Source: Meghimatium bilineatum (taxonomy: Eukaryota; Mollusca; Gastropoda; Stylommatophora; Philomycidae). Taken from it: DNA of 64,000 nt. Position 1 is the stretch's first letter, and each line of letters begins with the position of its first letter. Where the stretch lies: contig CM067318.1 of assembly GCA_034231615.1 (NCBI GenBank), positions 38,473,382 to 38,537,381 on the forward strand, read 5' to 3'. Below, one piece after another: positions 46,080 to 58,300 of the stretch. Below the pieces are notes generated by a model. The model saw only the letters and a list, made by a program, of their open reading frames with translations. It was not told the origin of the DNA and ran no database searches. The translations under genes and the position numbers were made by a program.

Positions 46080-46575
46080 ATCTCTATCCTCAGCCATTCG
46101 GATGAGTATAGAAAAATCATGCAGAGACTATTTCTTGATGTTATCAATCCAGGATTTTATTTATCAATCTTCCTTTTATTTGGCCCCACAGCCTCTTCTC
46201 CTGCCAGCCTCAAATATATAGCCAAATTTGTATTTATGATCTATTCTGTGTTCAATCTCAACATAATAGGCACCATAACTATTATTGGATATAGGCATGT
46301 TCCCATTGTGTTTTGTACGTGGCATCCTGATTAATTGTGCACATTTTGGCTGGTTGCTTCCGTCTTCAGCACCTTACTTAGGCAAGACTAGGGTTCTTCT
46401 CGAGTGGGACTGCCTGACTAGTCTTAGTTTCAAGCCCATGATGGCCGAACTAAGCCCAATCACCACTTCAAGGTGCTGACCTCAATGGGGAGTATGGTTA
46501 TAGACCTACTAACCATATGGTTATAGATGTCTGCTGTTCAAGGAAGGTGAAAAAAAAACTGAACGTGCTAGTTAT
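46080..46575. other. No gene seen
   Basis: The ORF at 45954-46334 is the LINE tail plus chance extension. Confidence 0.4.
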
Positions 46576-46579
46576 CACC

Positions 46580-47115
46580 ACCGAAAGCGGATGTGCAAAA
46601 AAAATTGTAGGAAAATAAAATGGCGACACATTTCCGTTGTCTGAAGTATATCCTGCTGGAAATCTAGTAGGATCATTGTCCTGCTATAAGAGAAATCTAG
46701 TAGGACCATTGTCCTGCTATAAGAGAAATCTAGTAGGATCATTGTCCTGCTATAAGAGAAATCTAGTAGGACCATTGTCCTGCTATAAGAGAAATCTAGT
46801 AGGATCATTGTACTGCTATAAGAGAAATCTAGTAGGATCATTGTCCTGCTATAAGAGAAATCTAGTAGGATCATTGTCCTGCTATAAGAGAAATCTAGTA
46901 GGATCATTGTCCTGCTATAAGAGAAATCTAGTAGGATCATTGTCCTGCTATAAGAGAAATCTAGTAGGATCATTGTCCTGCTATAAGAGAAATCTAGTAG
47001 GATCATTGTCCTGCTATAAGAGAAATCTAGTAGGACCATTGTCCTGCTATAAGAGAAATCTAGTAGGATCATTGTCCTGCTATAAGAGAACGATCCTGTG
47101 AAAGCTTGAGAATGA
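46580..47115 (+). repeat. SINE-B copy with 13-fold internal hairpin expansion
   Basis: SINE-B ends are intact (ACCGAAAGCGGATGTG at the left; GCTTGAGAATGAACAACAAA at the right). The centre (46665-47095) is about 13 near-perfect copies of a 33-bp unit, GAAATCTAGTAGGATCATTG plus TCCTGCTATAAGA. The unit is the inverted repeat TAGTAGGAC...GTCCTGCTA, a single hairpin in other SINE-B copies. Confidence 0.93.
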
Positions 47116-47189
47116 ACAACAAAATAATATCAAAGTGCTGCAAAAAATACATCTTCATCCCAGACGGCAGGATGTTGTCATGGGACCTA

Positions 47190-47465
47190 CTTTTGCCCGC
47201 AGATTAGCAGGATGTAGCACAGAGAACAATGTAGTACAGGGAACAGGATGTAGACCAGAGAACAAAATGTGATGTCATAGTTTACAGCTTAGCTGCGATA
47301 TTTGTGCCTTTTGTTCCGGCACATTCGACTTCAGCATGGCCTATAGGTCACTTTTACCCTATTGGATGGGACAGCCAATTCTACCCTAAAAAAATGTGCT
47401 TAGTCACCTCTTATGACATGCCTGGCAGGTAACAGTGGCACTATTCTTTGCTCACCAAATGCAAT
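47190..47465 (-). repeat. SINE-A copy with a short internal duplication
   Basis: GCAGATTAGCAGGATGTAGC, a doubled ACAGGGAACA/CAGAGAACA stretch, and ... CTTAGTCACCTCTTATGACA at the right. Minus orientation. Confidence 0.85.
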
Positions 47466-47544
47466 CACAAGAACATATAATCTTATCACTTATCAGCAAA
47501 GTTTACATAACTTCTTTATCTAATTTTTAAATATCTTAAAACAG

Positions 47545-48010
47545 TTCTTCATGTGACATATTCCTTTCAGAACGTTCTCTTCTTAATGGATCTTATGAAG
47601 TTTTTACGATTCTGGGGCAAGATGACCTGCAGCAGTCGGGGGCATGTTTAAACAATATTAGATGTCTCTTATCCATCGTCATCTTGGGTGGCCCTATATC
47701 ATCTTGGGTGACCTGCTACCAGCAACCATACCTTCCATTATTAATTTGTCCATACTGTTATTTCTATTTATATGGTAGAAAATTATTCACTTTCTTATTA
47801 TAATGTTGTTTAAAAGCAAATCTTTTCCAATGTTCTTATTACTACTTGATTTGTCCATGATATTCTCAAAAATCATTCCGTAGCATCTTATTTAGAAGGT
47901 AGCTATCCTCTTTGCCACTGATTTATTAAGTGTCCATGTTTCACAGCCATAAATTGCTACTGGAAATATCCTTCCTCTAATCACATCTAATTTAGCTGCC
48001 TTGCCAAAGA
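47545..48010 (-). mobile_element. LINE RT C-terminal/tail fragment
   Basis: The minus strand reads IRGRIFPVAIYGCETWTLNK, later MDKLIMEGMVAG. Stops present. Confidence 0.75.
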
Positions 48011-48014
48011 TTTA

Positions 48015-48830
48015 AAAAAGTTCTTTGGTTGTATAAAGATGTAACAGCTTACTCATTGACTCATGGAAGATGAATTCATTAACCCATTGAGGATGAAAAC
48101 CTGTACAAAAGGCTCACAAAGATACAGAAATTTTACCAACAAATAATCGTTTCAGTAACAAAATAAAAATCTATTTTTGCGGGAAGAGGAACAAATTTTT
48201 GCAGCAAATTATTTCCCCTTCCAAATCGGTCTATAATTACAAATCAGTGGTTCTGGATCGAGATATTTATTTTAGAAAGATTGTATGTGTGGGTCTCAGT
48301 GAATGGTGTGTAGAGAAGAGGCCTACGAGTGTAGCTTGAAAATCGTTGAATTCGGCTGCAATCCTTGTGACTATAACAGAATTGTATATCTCTAAAAAAC
48401 TTACGATTACGATAGCCATTTTGTATCTAGGTGTAACAGGCTGTACATGGCATCACAAAACTACACAAATTTGCGGATCAGTGTAAATTTTATAAAATTG
48501 TGAAGTATGACCATTATTTTAGGATAGTAACAAATAAATCTTATAGACCAGATAAATATACATATTTATAAATTATAATCATTTCATACAGAAAACATGA
48601 ATGATTAAAAATTGGTTGTTAAATTTTAATTGATTTTTGTTTTGAAATGTTCTTTACGAACATTCAAACTGTCTCTTGAATATCTGTGACAAACTTGACA
48701 AAATGGTGTGTAGATTGTGTTTGAGTATAAATCTATGTTTCCAGGAAATGTTAGTATGAAAACATTTGAAAAAGGCTATGTGCACTGTGTAAGAAAAAAA
48801 AACTTTGATGTTGACAGGTGTGTAAACCAT
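48015..48830. other. AT-rich spacer, no gene seen
   Basis: No repeat family or exon that I can support. Confidence 0.4.
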
Positions 48831-48845
48831 TTTAAAGTGCAATGG

Positions 48846-48995
48846 CTTTCTTCTTTAGCATTCATTCTCAAACTCCTGCTGGATCTCTCTTGTAGCAGGA
48901 CTACTAGATTTCCAGCAGGATGTAGTCCAGAGAATGTAATGCGTTGTGATGCCGTTCTATTTGAGCCAATTGCCTGACACAACCATCTTCGGCGG
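48846..48995 (-). repeat. SINE-B copy with perfect 12-bp target-site duplication
   Basis: AAAGTGCAATGG at 48834-48845 and 48996-49007. Internal TTCATTCTCAAACTCCTGCT ... CATCTTCGGCGG. Confidence 0.92.
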
Positions 48996-49019
48996 AAAGT
49001 GCAATGGTGTAAGACCATC

Positions 49020-49435
49020 TTTTGTCCATACCAGCACTGGATTTAGACTTGATAATGCCCTAAGCTATTTGAGATATGGGATCCTTTATAAGTCCAGATA
49101 TTATATTTCAGTTCCAAATATGAATTTTTAGAGGCCTCCAGAAAAGTGGCGGCCCTAAGCTATAGCTTGTTTAGCTTATAGGTAAATCCTGCGCTGGTCC
49201 GTACTGAAGTCATGCAGTCATATGGACTGTGGTAAAAAATGACCAAGGCTGATACCACAAAATGGCTCTAGGCTTTCAAGTGATTTGATGTAAACTAAAC
49301 AGCTTTCACATGCGGTGTCTATGTACAATTCTTGGAGTTAGTTGGCACACAGTCATGGAAGCTACTGTACTGGAAGGAATAGGCAATACAAGCTTTTTTC
49401 TATGCTTAATCTATGCAGAATCTGATACGCTGAGA
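49020..49435. other. No gene seen
   Basis: Intergenic. Probably LINE-flanking debris. Confidence 0.3.
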
Positions 49436-49439
49436 CACT

Positions 49440-49815
49440 AGGAGAATGGAAGATGGCAGAATACAGAAAGATCTACTTTATGAAGAATTAGTCTGGGAAA
49501 AGATATTTGGATCAACCTCTACTTCAGTACAAATCAGTATTACAAACGTGATATGCATGATATATTCATTGATATGGAATCATAGGAACAGGGTGTCATG
49601 GATTGTGTTGTATGGAAGGGAAAGATTAGGGATATTATAAAGACAAAGGAGAAAGTGATAGCAGTTAGTCCAAGGGCTGCACATCTAAAAAAAAACAACA
49701 CAACACCACATGATGGTACAAGCGGGCCTGAGTTTCCTTGTACATACTGTAGAAGACTGTTTATGGCTCATATTGATCTTGTGAGTCACATCCATCATCG
49801 CCATGGACCGTAGAT
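49440..49815 (+). mobile_element. LINE ORF2 C-terminus ending in a C2H2 finger
   Basis: RIQKDLLYEELVWEKIFGS, RVSWIVLYG, then PEFPCTYCRRLFMAHIDLVS HIHHRHGP-stop. A terminal C-x2-C...H-x4-H unit is common in lophotrochozoan LINE proteins. Frameshifted near 49640. Confidence 0.7.
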
Positions 49816-49944
49816 TATATTTCTTATAACAACAATAATACTATCATTTGGAAAGCTGCCCTACTATTGGACAGCTGCCTACTACGCAGACCAAGATATG
49901 AATGATGATACAACACATTCCATTCTTCAGGCTACATCTTATCA

Positions 49945-50575
49945 ACCAGCAGGACTAATCAACGAGAAAACAAGACTTATCAACCAGCAGACAGGACCTA
50001 TCAACCAGCAGACAGGACCTATCAACCAGCAGACAGGGCGTATCAACTAGCAGACAGGATCTATCAACCAGCAGAAAGGACATAAACAGCAGACAGAACT
50101 TATCAACCAGCAGGCAGAACCTATCAACAAGCAGGACTTATCAATCAGCAGGACTTATCAACCAGCAGACAGGACCTATCAACCAGCAGAAGGGACTTAT
50201 CAACCAGCAGACAGGACCTATCAACCAGCAGACAGGACCTATCAACCAGCAGGACTTATCAACCAGCAGACAGGACATATCAAACAGCAGACATAACTTA
50301 TCAACCAGCAGACAGGACCTATCAACCAGCAGGACTTATCAATCAGCAGGACTTATCAACCAGCAGACAAGATGTATCAACCAGCAGACATGACTTATTA
50401 ACCAGCAGGACGTATCAACCAGCAGACTGGACTTATCATCCAGCAGGACTTATTAACCGGCAGACATGACTTATTAACCAGCAGACTGGACTTATCATCC
50501 AGCAGGACTTATTAACCAGCATACATGACTTATTAACCAGCAGACAAAACTTATCAACCAGCAGGACTTCAAGAA
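49945..50575 (+). repeat. ~21-bp minisatellite (TATCAACCAGCAGACAGGAC)
   Basis: About 28 copies, lengths 15-22 bp. Followed by GAATGAATGCAGAAGAGAA, the SINE tail signature, suggesting the array lies inside a SINE (ACACATTCCATTCTTCAGGC is at 49913). Confidence 0.9.
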
Positions 50576-50663
50576 TGAATGCAGAAGAGAATAAGTTGTC
50601 TGTTTAGAAAGGTTTTTTTTCTATTTCTGCAAGATTTTTATGATGGTGTGGCCTTTGTGCAGG

Positions 50664-50785
50664 TTTTTAACTCAACAGGTTGGCAGGTTTCTAACTCAAC
50701 AGGTTGGCATGTTTTTAACTCTACAGGTAGGCAGGTTTTTAACTCAACATGTTGGCAGGTTTTTAACTCAACAGGTTTTCATGCA
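50664..50785 (+). repeat. 24-bp tandem repeat
   Basis: Five copies of AGGTTTTTAACTCAACAGGT plus TGGC. Confidence 0.9.
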
Positions 50786-50944
50786 CGTACATATATAAAG
50801 AATAAAAATCGACCAAGAAGCAATTCTATCACACGTACATAAACATATGTCTTATCTAAAGATAGCTGTTGAGAACATGGCTCAGTGGAAAGGCATCGAT
50901 GAGATAACTTGAACACCAGTTCGACTTTAACTAGCTGGCATCAT

Positions 50945-51180
50945 CATGTGACATATTCTTTCCAGAACATGGTTTTCCATATGGATTCTCTAAACACTAC
51001 ATGATTCTGGGCGAGTTGACCTTCCGCAGTTAGAGACATGTTTAAATAATTTGATATATCACCTCACCATCGTCATCTTGGGCACCCTCTTCCCCTTTTG
51101 CCGCTAACTGTGCCTTCAGCTATTAATCTTTCCATGCTGTTATGTCTCTTTATGTGGCCAAAAAATAAACCACACAGTTT
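50945..51180 (-). mobile_element. LINE tail fragment
   Basis: RGCPRRRW, then NMSLTAEGQLAQNHVVFRES, then MFWKEYVT-stop on the minus strand. Confidence 0.7.
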
Positions 51181-51474
51181 TCATGTTAAGGAGCCAGACC
51201 TCTTCTAAGTTTAATGATCTTAACACTGCTTGAACTAGCTGTATGAATAAAAATAAACGGCAGTATATATTTACAAACACGTATCAAATATACAATATTT
51301 ATATGTTGTAGATGTCTGTGGTCAATTCAATTGCAGAAAGGTCAAGAAAACAAGCCATAATTTATATAGGTTAAAAAAACGGTTAGCAAGCCATGTTGAT
51401 AAACAGACACTGCGATGAATGACTGGCACTACTAGCAATATGACTATGGACATCCACTATTGAGTGGAATTGAG

Positions 51475-51640
51475 AAATTCATACCAGATTCAAATCTCAT
51501 CTGTTTTATATTAAAACCAGGTTCAAATCTCATCTGCTGTACATTGAAACCAGGCTCAAATTCTGTGTGGTTAGCATCTGAACCAGATTCAAGCTTTATC
51601 TGGTTAATGTCTGAACTAGGTTCAAATCTTGTCTGTATCA
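51475..51640 (+). repeat. 33-bp tandem repeat
   Basis: Five diverged copies of CAGATTCAAATCTCATCTG... Confidence 0.85.
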
Positions 51641-51679
51641 TGAGTACTTTACTAAAGTTTATTTCTAAAACAAATAATA

Positions 51680-51795
51680 AAGGTCAATACTAAACATAAA
51701 AACTAGAGGTCAACACTACAGATTACTAGAGGTCAATACTATAGGTCAATACCACAGGTTATTACTAGAGGTCAATACTATAGGTCAATGCAGCT
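51680..51795 (+). repeat. GGTCAATACTA tandem repeat
   Basis: Irregular AGAGGTCAATACTA/TAGGTCAATAC copies. Confidence 0.8.
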
Positions 51796-51829
51796 GTAAT
51801 TAAGCGTAAAATAAAATTTGCATTTGATA

Positions 51830-51965
51830 TTAACTCTCTTTGGAATTCATTGGTAGGACAATGATCTTACTAGATTTCCAGATGTGGTCCAGAGACACTG
51901 AGATGCATTGTGTCACAACTTTATTTGTGCCAACTGCCTGGCATATCTGATTTTGGCTGTGCTTA
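51830..51965 (-). repeat. SINE-B copy, degenerate
   Basis: GGACAATGATCTTACTAGAT ... GCCTGGCATATCTGATTTTG. Confidence 0.65.
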
Positions 51966-52439
51966 TTCAATGAAATCTGAATGTATTTGGTACAAAATTC
52001 AGAACATTGGTACCAGCTAACTACTAACCCAGGGATTAGGAAAACTTTTTCATTTATTACCCTAAATTATATTGGTTTGCACCGATTCTACCCATTCAAG
52101 ATAAAAGGGGAAAAATAGGTACGGCCTATGTCTACTTGCTGCTTGAATCTAATCGTTTGGCATGTCACCATCAAAATTTTAATGTGTCAGCAAAATAAAA
52201 TATAATATTGTAACAAAAATATGTGCATCTCAATAGATATAAAATAATAATAATAAAATAAATTGGTAGCGTATCCTATTCAGGACGAAGCTTGATCAAA
52301 CCAGCAATTTTTGGCTGTAGCGATTTTTCCAGGCAATATAAATATGCTCAGTAATTTGCCATTGTTTTCTGAATGATCCAGATGTACAATTACCTGCGAC
52401 AAGTTTTTATGTCTGGCTCTGTGGTGGACTGGTGCCGCC

Positions 52440-52740
52440 AGACTCATTAACACTACAGGTTGACAATAATTTACCTTTGTTCCCGACTCACTAACACTAC
52501 AGGTTGACAATAATTTACCCTGGTTCCAGACTCACTAACACTACAGGTTGACAATAATTTACCCTGGTTCCAGACACTAACACTACAGGTTGACAATAAT
52601 TTACCCTGGTTCCTGACTCACTAACACTACAGGTTGACAATAATTTACCTTTGTTCCAGACACTAACACTACAGGTTAACAATAATTTACTCTGGTTCCC
52701 GACTCACTAACACTACAGGTTGACAATAATTTGTCTTTAT
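52440..52740 (+). repeat. ~44-bp tandem repeat
   Basis: Seven copies of CACTAACACTACAGGTTGAC plus AATAATTTACCCTGGTTCC. Confidence 0.93.
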
Positions 52741-52744
52741 AAAT

Positions 52745-53200
52745 AAAAATACATAAAGCCTCTCCTTGAAAAAAAGAATGGATCTAATTTTTAGTAATTC
52801 TACACAATATTTTCCTCTCTTAAGACAGCTGTTCTCAACCATTCTTGACATATGCTCGTCTTTTTAGAACAAATCTTTTTCCATGGCCCCTTTGGTGCCT
52901 ACCAAAAAAAATCATTGATTTTCTCTGCAAGCCATTAAGTATTTGTAAGATTTATTTATATAAACTTTGTTATATCAATGTACCCATCAATCAATGCTAC
53001 CCTCAATTTATAGTATTTTCTTTGTGGACCCTCGCACATCTGTCATCCCCAGGGAGGTCACATGGTCCATGTAGAGAACCACTGATATAAACAGATAACT
53101 GATATTATTTACTTGCCTAAAAACAATACATATAGTGATTCAATTATCTCAACAAGCAATTGAAAAGCACATAAAAAACACATATTTCATCCGGTTGTTA
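52745..53200. other. No gene seen
   Basis: CAGTTCTCAACCATTCTTGA ... GAGAACCACTGATATAA near 52830-53090 looks like an old interspersed repeat, class unknown. Confidence 0.35.
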
Positions 53201-53204
53201 CAGA

Positions 53205-53467
53205 GGGCTAAAGAGGGAGCACAGGATAGCTATACATTAAATTCCTTGCATGTCATAAGAGAAGACAGAGGTATCTCTGGATGGAGTTGCTGTCCCATTG
53301 AATCTAGAGTCAAAGTGGCCTAAAAGCAATGCTGAAGTTGGATGTGTCAGGCTGAATGATGCAGATATTACAGGAAAGCTGTAAACCATGGCATGCTGCA
53401 TTCTGTTGTTCAGACAATATCCTTCTGGTCAACAGGAGTTTTGAGATCAAACACAGAAGAAGAATAA
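53205..53467 (+). repeat. SINE-A copy, diverged
   Basis: GAAGTTGGATGTGTCAGGCT ... CTGTAAACCATGGCATGC ... AACACAGAAGAAGAATAAT. Confidence 0.8.
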
Positions 53468-53589
53468 TACATCTACTGCAACAAAAAAGTAATAAATATA
53501 TCCGCTTGTATCTGTGTATCTTCGTGTGTAAAAGAAGAGAACAATATTTTATGGAAGTCAGTTACCATATGTAAACAAATTATTGACAC

Positions 53590-53680
53590 GGTCATTTAAA
53601 AAGTTTACCAAATTTAAAAGATTTACCAAATTTAAAAAGTTTACCAAATTTAAAAGGTTTACCAAATTGACAAAAATTGA
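53590..53680 (+). repeat. ~18-bp tandem repeat
   Basis: Five copies of AAGTTTACCAAATTTAAA. Confidence 0.85.
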
Positions 53681-53953
53681 CTTACCTGAACAAGTTATCG
53701 GCATACATTTTTAACTATACAAAGAAATGGTGGATAATATTTCACTGGTTTAAACAAATTGAAATAATATTTTAGCTAGTCTTGAAACAGACTATTGTCT
53801 GAATATCGCTTAAATTCTTAATAAATTAAAGTAACAATTTCCCAAACATATACATCAAATACAAAACTGTTGTGGCAGGTACATGAACAAGGTAAGTCAG
53901 AAAATGTCTGATTGAGCAGTTGTGAAATCATATTATGACATTTAATTATGTAG

Positions 53954-55325
53954 TTATTCAAGAGAACTGTCTTTTCCAAAGTCTGCTCGATCGCTGCCGT
54001 AAGCTGAGTCAGAACTGTTGCTCATTGGACTGTCATGTTGTGTGTCTTTGACATCTAGTACATGAGGATGATCATTTTCTGATATGCTTCTATGTACATG
54101 TTCTTGTTTAAGACACGGTTTCAGAGAGAGGTCCTCAGGTTCATCTTGTTCCTCATCGAGTGCTTCTCGTTTTAGAAGATTGCAGGTAGAATGTGGGTCA
54201 TTTACTGTTTGAGAGAAATGATCTGGGTCACGATGAAAGCTGTTGGGAGTTTGATTGATGAGATGACGTTGTTGGACTCTTTTGAAGTAGTCTGAGGAAA
54301 AGTGGTTTGAGGGTGGTTTCTCAGAGGTGTATAGTGGCATAGAGAGTCTATGATTTTGAGGCATTGGTTGTGAATACGGGTGAACATAGTGGGCATATTT
54401 GATATGTAATTTGTTATCTTCACTTTTTTGGCTTATTGTTGGTTTCATTGGAGGAGTCATGTGTCTGAAGGATGAAGTCAAAGATTGCATTGAAGAAGGA
54501 GATGCTGATCTTGTAATGACATCTGCTTCTTCTATGATGCCTTGAGCTGATTTGTGATAAGGGAAGCTGTGGTTGCTGTAATTACTAAAATGAGACCTTT
54601 GGTGGAGGCTTGGTGAAGGGAGATGCATTTCATCATTATATGAGTGACCACTAATGGCAGACAGACTGGAAGCAGAATTAGGCCCACTCTCTGTCAGTAT
54701 GAATGACTTTTGTAAATGAGGAGAAGTAGTAGAAACTGAACGTTGAGATCGGAGAATGAAATCTTTTTCTATAGATTTATATTGTTGGGCGTCATAATAA
54801 TTTAGATGATGTTTCTGTGTCAGTTCTATGTGGTTTCTAGGTAATGCATTTAGTGAACTGATAGCATTATGTGCTGCTGTCTGTGAAATAGCATTATGTG
54901 CTGCCGTCTGTGAAATCGCATTATGTGCTGTCTGTGAAGTTTCTGAATCTGCTGTAGATTGATAAAGAAATGATCCGTGGTCATGACTGCTTATTCTGAT
55001 TCCATCAGTGGATTCATGGAAATTTTGCTGAGTGTTATCGTGGCAATAAGATATTGTGGAATGATTTTCAGAGAGTTCGTCTGAAATGTGGTTCTTTGTG
55101 TTAGCAACATCGTTGTTTGGATCATTTGAAAAGATCTTTGCTGTACTGGTTGTGAATGATTCGGAAAGGGAAGGCATGGGAAGACACGTTGATGAATCAG
55201 GAGATACTGTTTCACTCTTAGTAGCATGTTCCATGACTGAATCCCTGCCAGTTGCTGCATTTCTACTTGAGTGAGGTCTAGCTCCACGCTGTCCCTTGCG
55301 TATCATCGCAGGGTGTTGCAGAAAC
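53954..55325 (-). CDS. ETV6: ETV6-like terminal exon
   Basis: Acceptor TTTTAACAG right of 55325; stop at 53956-53954. One base completes a Lys codon, then 456 residues. The in-frame ATG at 55339 lies in the intron and is not a start. A nine-residue unit (SQTAAHNAI) is present three times near 54850-54940. The gene's CtBP-type motif is near 54100-54140. Confidence 0.92.
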
Positions 55326-58300
55326 CTGTTAAAATACAACTTTGCATTACTAATGATGATGCAATAATGAATGTATTACTAATGATATGATACAATGATG
55401 AATGTATTACTTGCAGACGCACAGCAATATAATAACTTGGCGACATTAATAACGGACTTATTACTTGTGTGTTATTTGGGATCTGAAAGAGGAACAAAGA
55501 ATATCAATACTGTTACTTACCATGAATATTGTAAGAGATAGCTAAGGGGGTTTAAAGTGGGGAATTGATTGTCTTACAATATATCTTAAAATGAGTGAAA
55601 ATCATATTAAGATTAGATGTGTTCCACAGAAAGATTCAGATATTACAGCCAAGCTGTAAACTATGAGACACTCTGTTATCTACATTTGGTTAGAGTAGAG
55701 AAACTATGAGACATTCTGTTCTCTACATTGGAAGCACATATATTTGTTCTATCTGTTCTCTACATTGAAAGCACATAATTTTGTTCTGTTCGCTACATTG
55801 GAAAAACATCTATTTGTTCTATCTGTTCTCTACATTGGAAGCTGTATTTGTTCTATCTGTTTTCTACATTGGAAGCACATCTATTTGTTCTATCTGTTTT
55901 CTACATTGGAAGCACATCTATTTGTTCTATCTGTTTTCTACATTGGAAGCACATCTATTTGTTCTATCTGTTCTCTACATTGGAAGCACTTCTATTTGTT
56001 CTATCTGTTCTCTACATTGGAAGCACATCTATTTGTTCTATCTGTTTTCTACATTGGAAGCACATATATTTGTTCTATCTGTTCGCTACATTGGAAGCAC
56101 ATCTATTTGTTCTATCTGTTCTCTACATTGGAAGCACATCTATTTGTTCTATCTGTTTTCTACATTGGAAGCACATCTATTTGTTCTATCTGTTCTCTAC
56201 ATTGGAAGCACATCTATTTGTTCTATCTGTTCTCTACATTGGAAGCACATCTATTTGTTCTATCTGTTCTCTACATTGGAAGCACATCTATTTGTTCTAT
56301 CTGTTCTCTACATTTGAAGCACATCTATTTGTTCTATCTGTTCTCTACATTGGAAGCACATATCTTTTTCCTGTCTGTTCTCTACATTGGAAGCACATCT
56401 ATTTGTTATATCTTTACTGGAAACTGCAACATTTTGTAAACAGTAGAGTCACATCATTTCTAGTAAAATATCTTGAGTTCAAGTTTTCACCATCGATGAA
56501 ACCTGGTCACTTTTATTAGTTCTCCTAACCAGAATTCAACAAATTCCCAGAGTATGGTGATTCTCTGTTCCAATTCCGTATTGTATTATATTTCTCTGTA
56601 TATCTATTATTTGTTTCGTTACGGGCTGTTCAAATCTTTAAACAAATCTCTGTCAATCTTGAGAGTGGTCATGATTCACACTTTTCAAAATCTTCTGAAT
56701 GGATGAGATTTTTCAGTTCATTCATTATGAACAGTAGGTACAAGAATTATCCATTGTCCTTAACAACTGGCATAAACACCTGACATGACCAGGCATAAAC
56801 ATTGCCACAAATACATGGCATGACTGGACAAAAACACCTGTCATGACCGGTCATTAATACCTGGCATGAACGGACATACACACCTGGCATGACCGGACAT
56901 GAACACCTGGTGTGACTGGGCATAAACCTGACATTACTGGGCATAAACACCTGGCCTGACTGGACATAAACACCTGACATGCCCAGACATAAACACCTGG
57001 CATGATCCGACATAAAAATCTGACGTGACCCGGCATAAACACCTAGCATGACCGGACATACCTGACATGACAGGACATAAACACCTGGCATAACCGGACA
57101 TAAAAACCTGATGTGACCGGGCATAAACACATGGCACGACCGGTCATACCTGACATGACCGGACATGAACACCCGGCGTGACCGGGCATATATATGTAGG
57201 TAATATACAGGGCAAATACCAAGATAAAACAAAAAATAGGTAGACTATTTAATATATTTAATATAAATAGGTGCTACCAAAATAAAACATAAAACAACCT
57301 AACAACGAGATACAGAGACAGACAACGTTTCGACTAAAAAGCCTTCATCATGACAAACCAAAGACAACAGTACAACGAATCTTACATGGAGACAAACATA
57401 CTTGTGATAGAGAGGAAGGAAAAGGAGAGATAGTGAATAAATAGTGGAGGAAGCAAAGATGGAGCATCATAAAGGGAAGAAGAAGGTATAGGGAGAGGAT
57501 AATAGTAAGTAGGAGGGGGAAGTGTACTGAAGAAAGTGAGAAGTGAAAATAGATATGATGTAATAGCACGTAAAATAAGATACATTAAATTAAAATAAAA
57601 TAAATTGAATTAAATTAGAATATCAGCCCCCGATGTTTGGCTCATTCGTTCTTAGAGAAACCAGTAGAATAATACGTATTTGAAGTTATGTTATTTTTTA
57701 TCATTAATATATCACTATCTTCACCCTCATATCATCACTACATTTTCTGTCCACTATTGTCTGTTCCTATTAATAGTTTCTCTCTTCTGCTCTATATTTG
57801 CCCTATGTCTCCCCCTCTCTCTCCCTCGCGCTCTATCTTTCGCACCATCTTATTTTGCTCTTCCCTTACATTACGACTGTATATCGGTTATACTCATTGT
57901 CTGTTGCCACTTTTGAGGTAAGTATTCTAATTTAATTTAATTCAATTTAATTTATCTTATTTTACTTGCTACTACATCTATTTTTACTTCTCACTTTCTT
58001 CTGTACACTTTCCCCTCCTACTTCCCACTTCTTCTTCTTCTTCCCTGTCATGCTGCTCCATCTTTGCTTCCTCCGCTATCTATTCACTGTCTCTCCTTTT
58101 CCTCCCTCTCTATCATAAACATGTCTGTCTCCATGCAAGATTCGCTGTATTGTGGTCTTTGGTTTGTCCTGATGAAGGCTTTTTAGTCAAAACGTCGTCG
58201 TCTCTGTATCTCGTTGTTAGGTTTTTTTATGTTTTATTTTGGTAACATGGTGGTGGCAGGTTGCAAGCTTGTGTGATTTGACCACGTGATGAGGCACAAT

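Larger units (their letters stand above)
57271..58248. repeat. Large inverted repeat, two ~330-350-bp arms (Penelope-like?)
   Basis: Left arm 57271-57624 is nearly the reverse complement of right arm 57921-58248, around a ~296-bp spacer. Shared landmarks: CAACGAGATACAGAGAC, the hammerhead-like core, CTCACTTTCTTC, TTAAATTAGAATA. Head-to-head arms with this motif suggest Penelope-like ends, but no RT or GIY-YIG domain is visible. Confidence 0.8.

Noticed and set aside
49446..49813. C2H2 zinc-finger host gene
   Set aside because: Single terminal finger with adjacent LINE-type sequence and a frameshift; better explained as LINE ORF2 end.
55325..55339. ATG at 55339 as the start of the 461-codon minus-strand ORF
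   Set aside because: An acceptor (TTTTAACAG) lies between it and FLQHP, and splicing to the ETS exons gives the conserved domain, so the ATG is intronic.
55744..56519. Three overlapping plus-strand ORFs of 178-231 codons
   Set aside because: Stop-free 37-bp repeat read in all frames; no other coding evidence.
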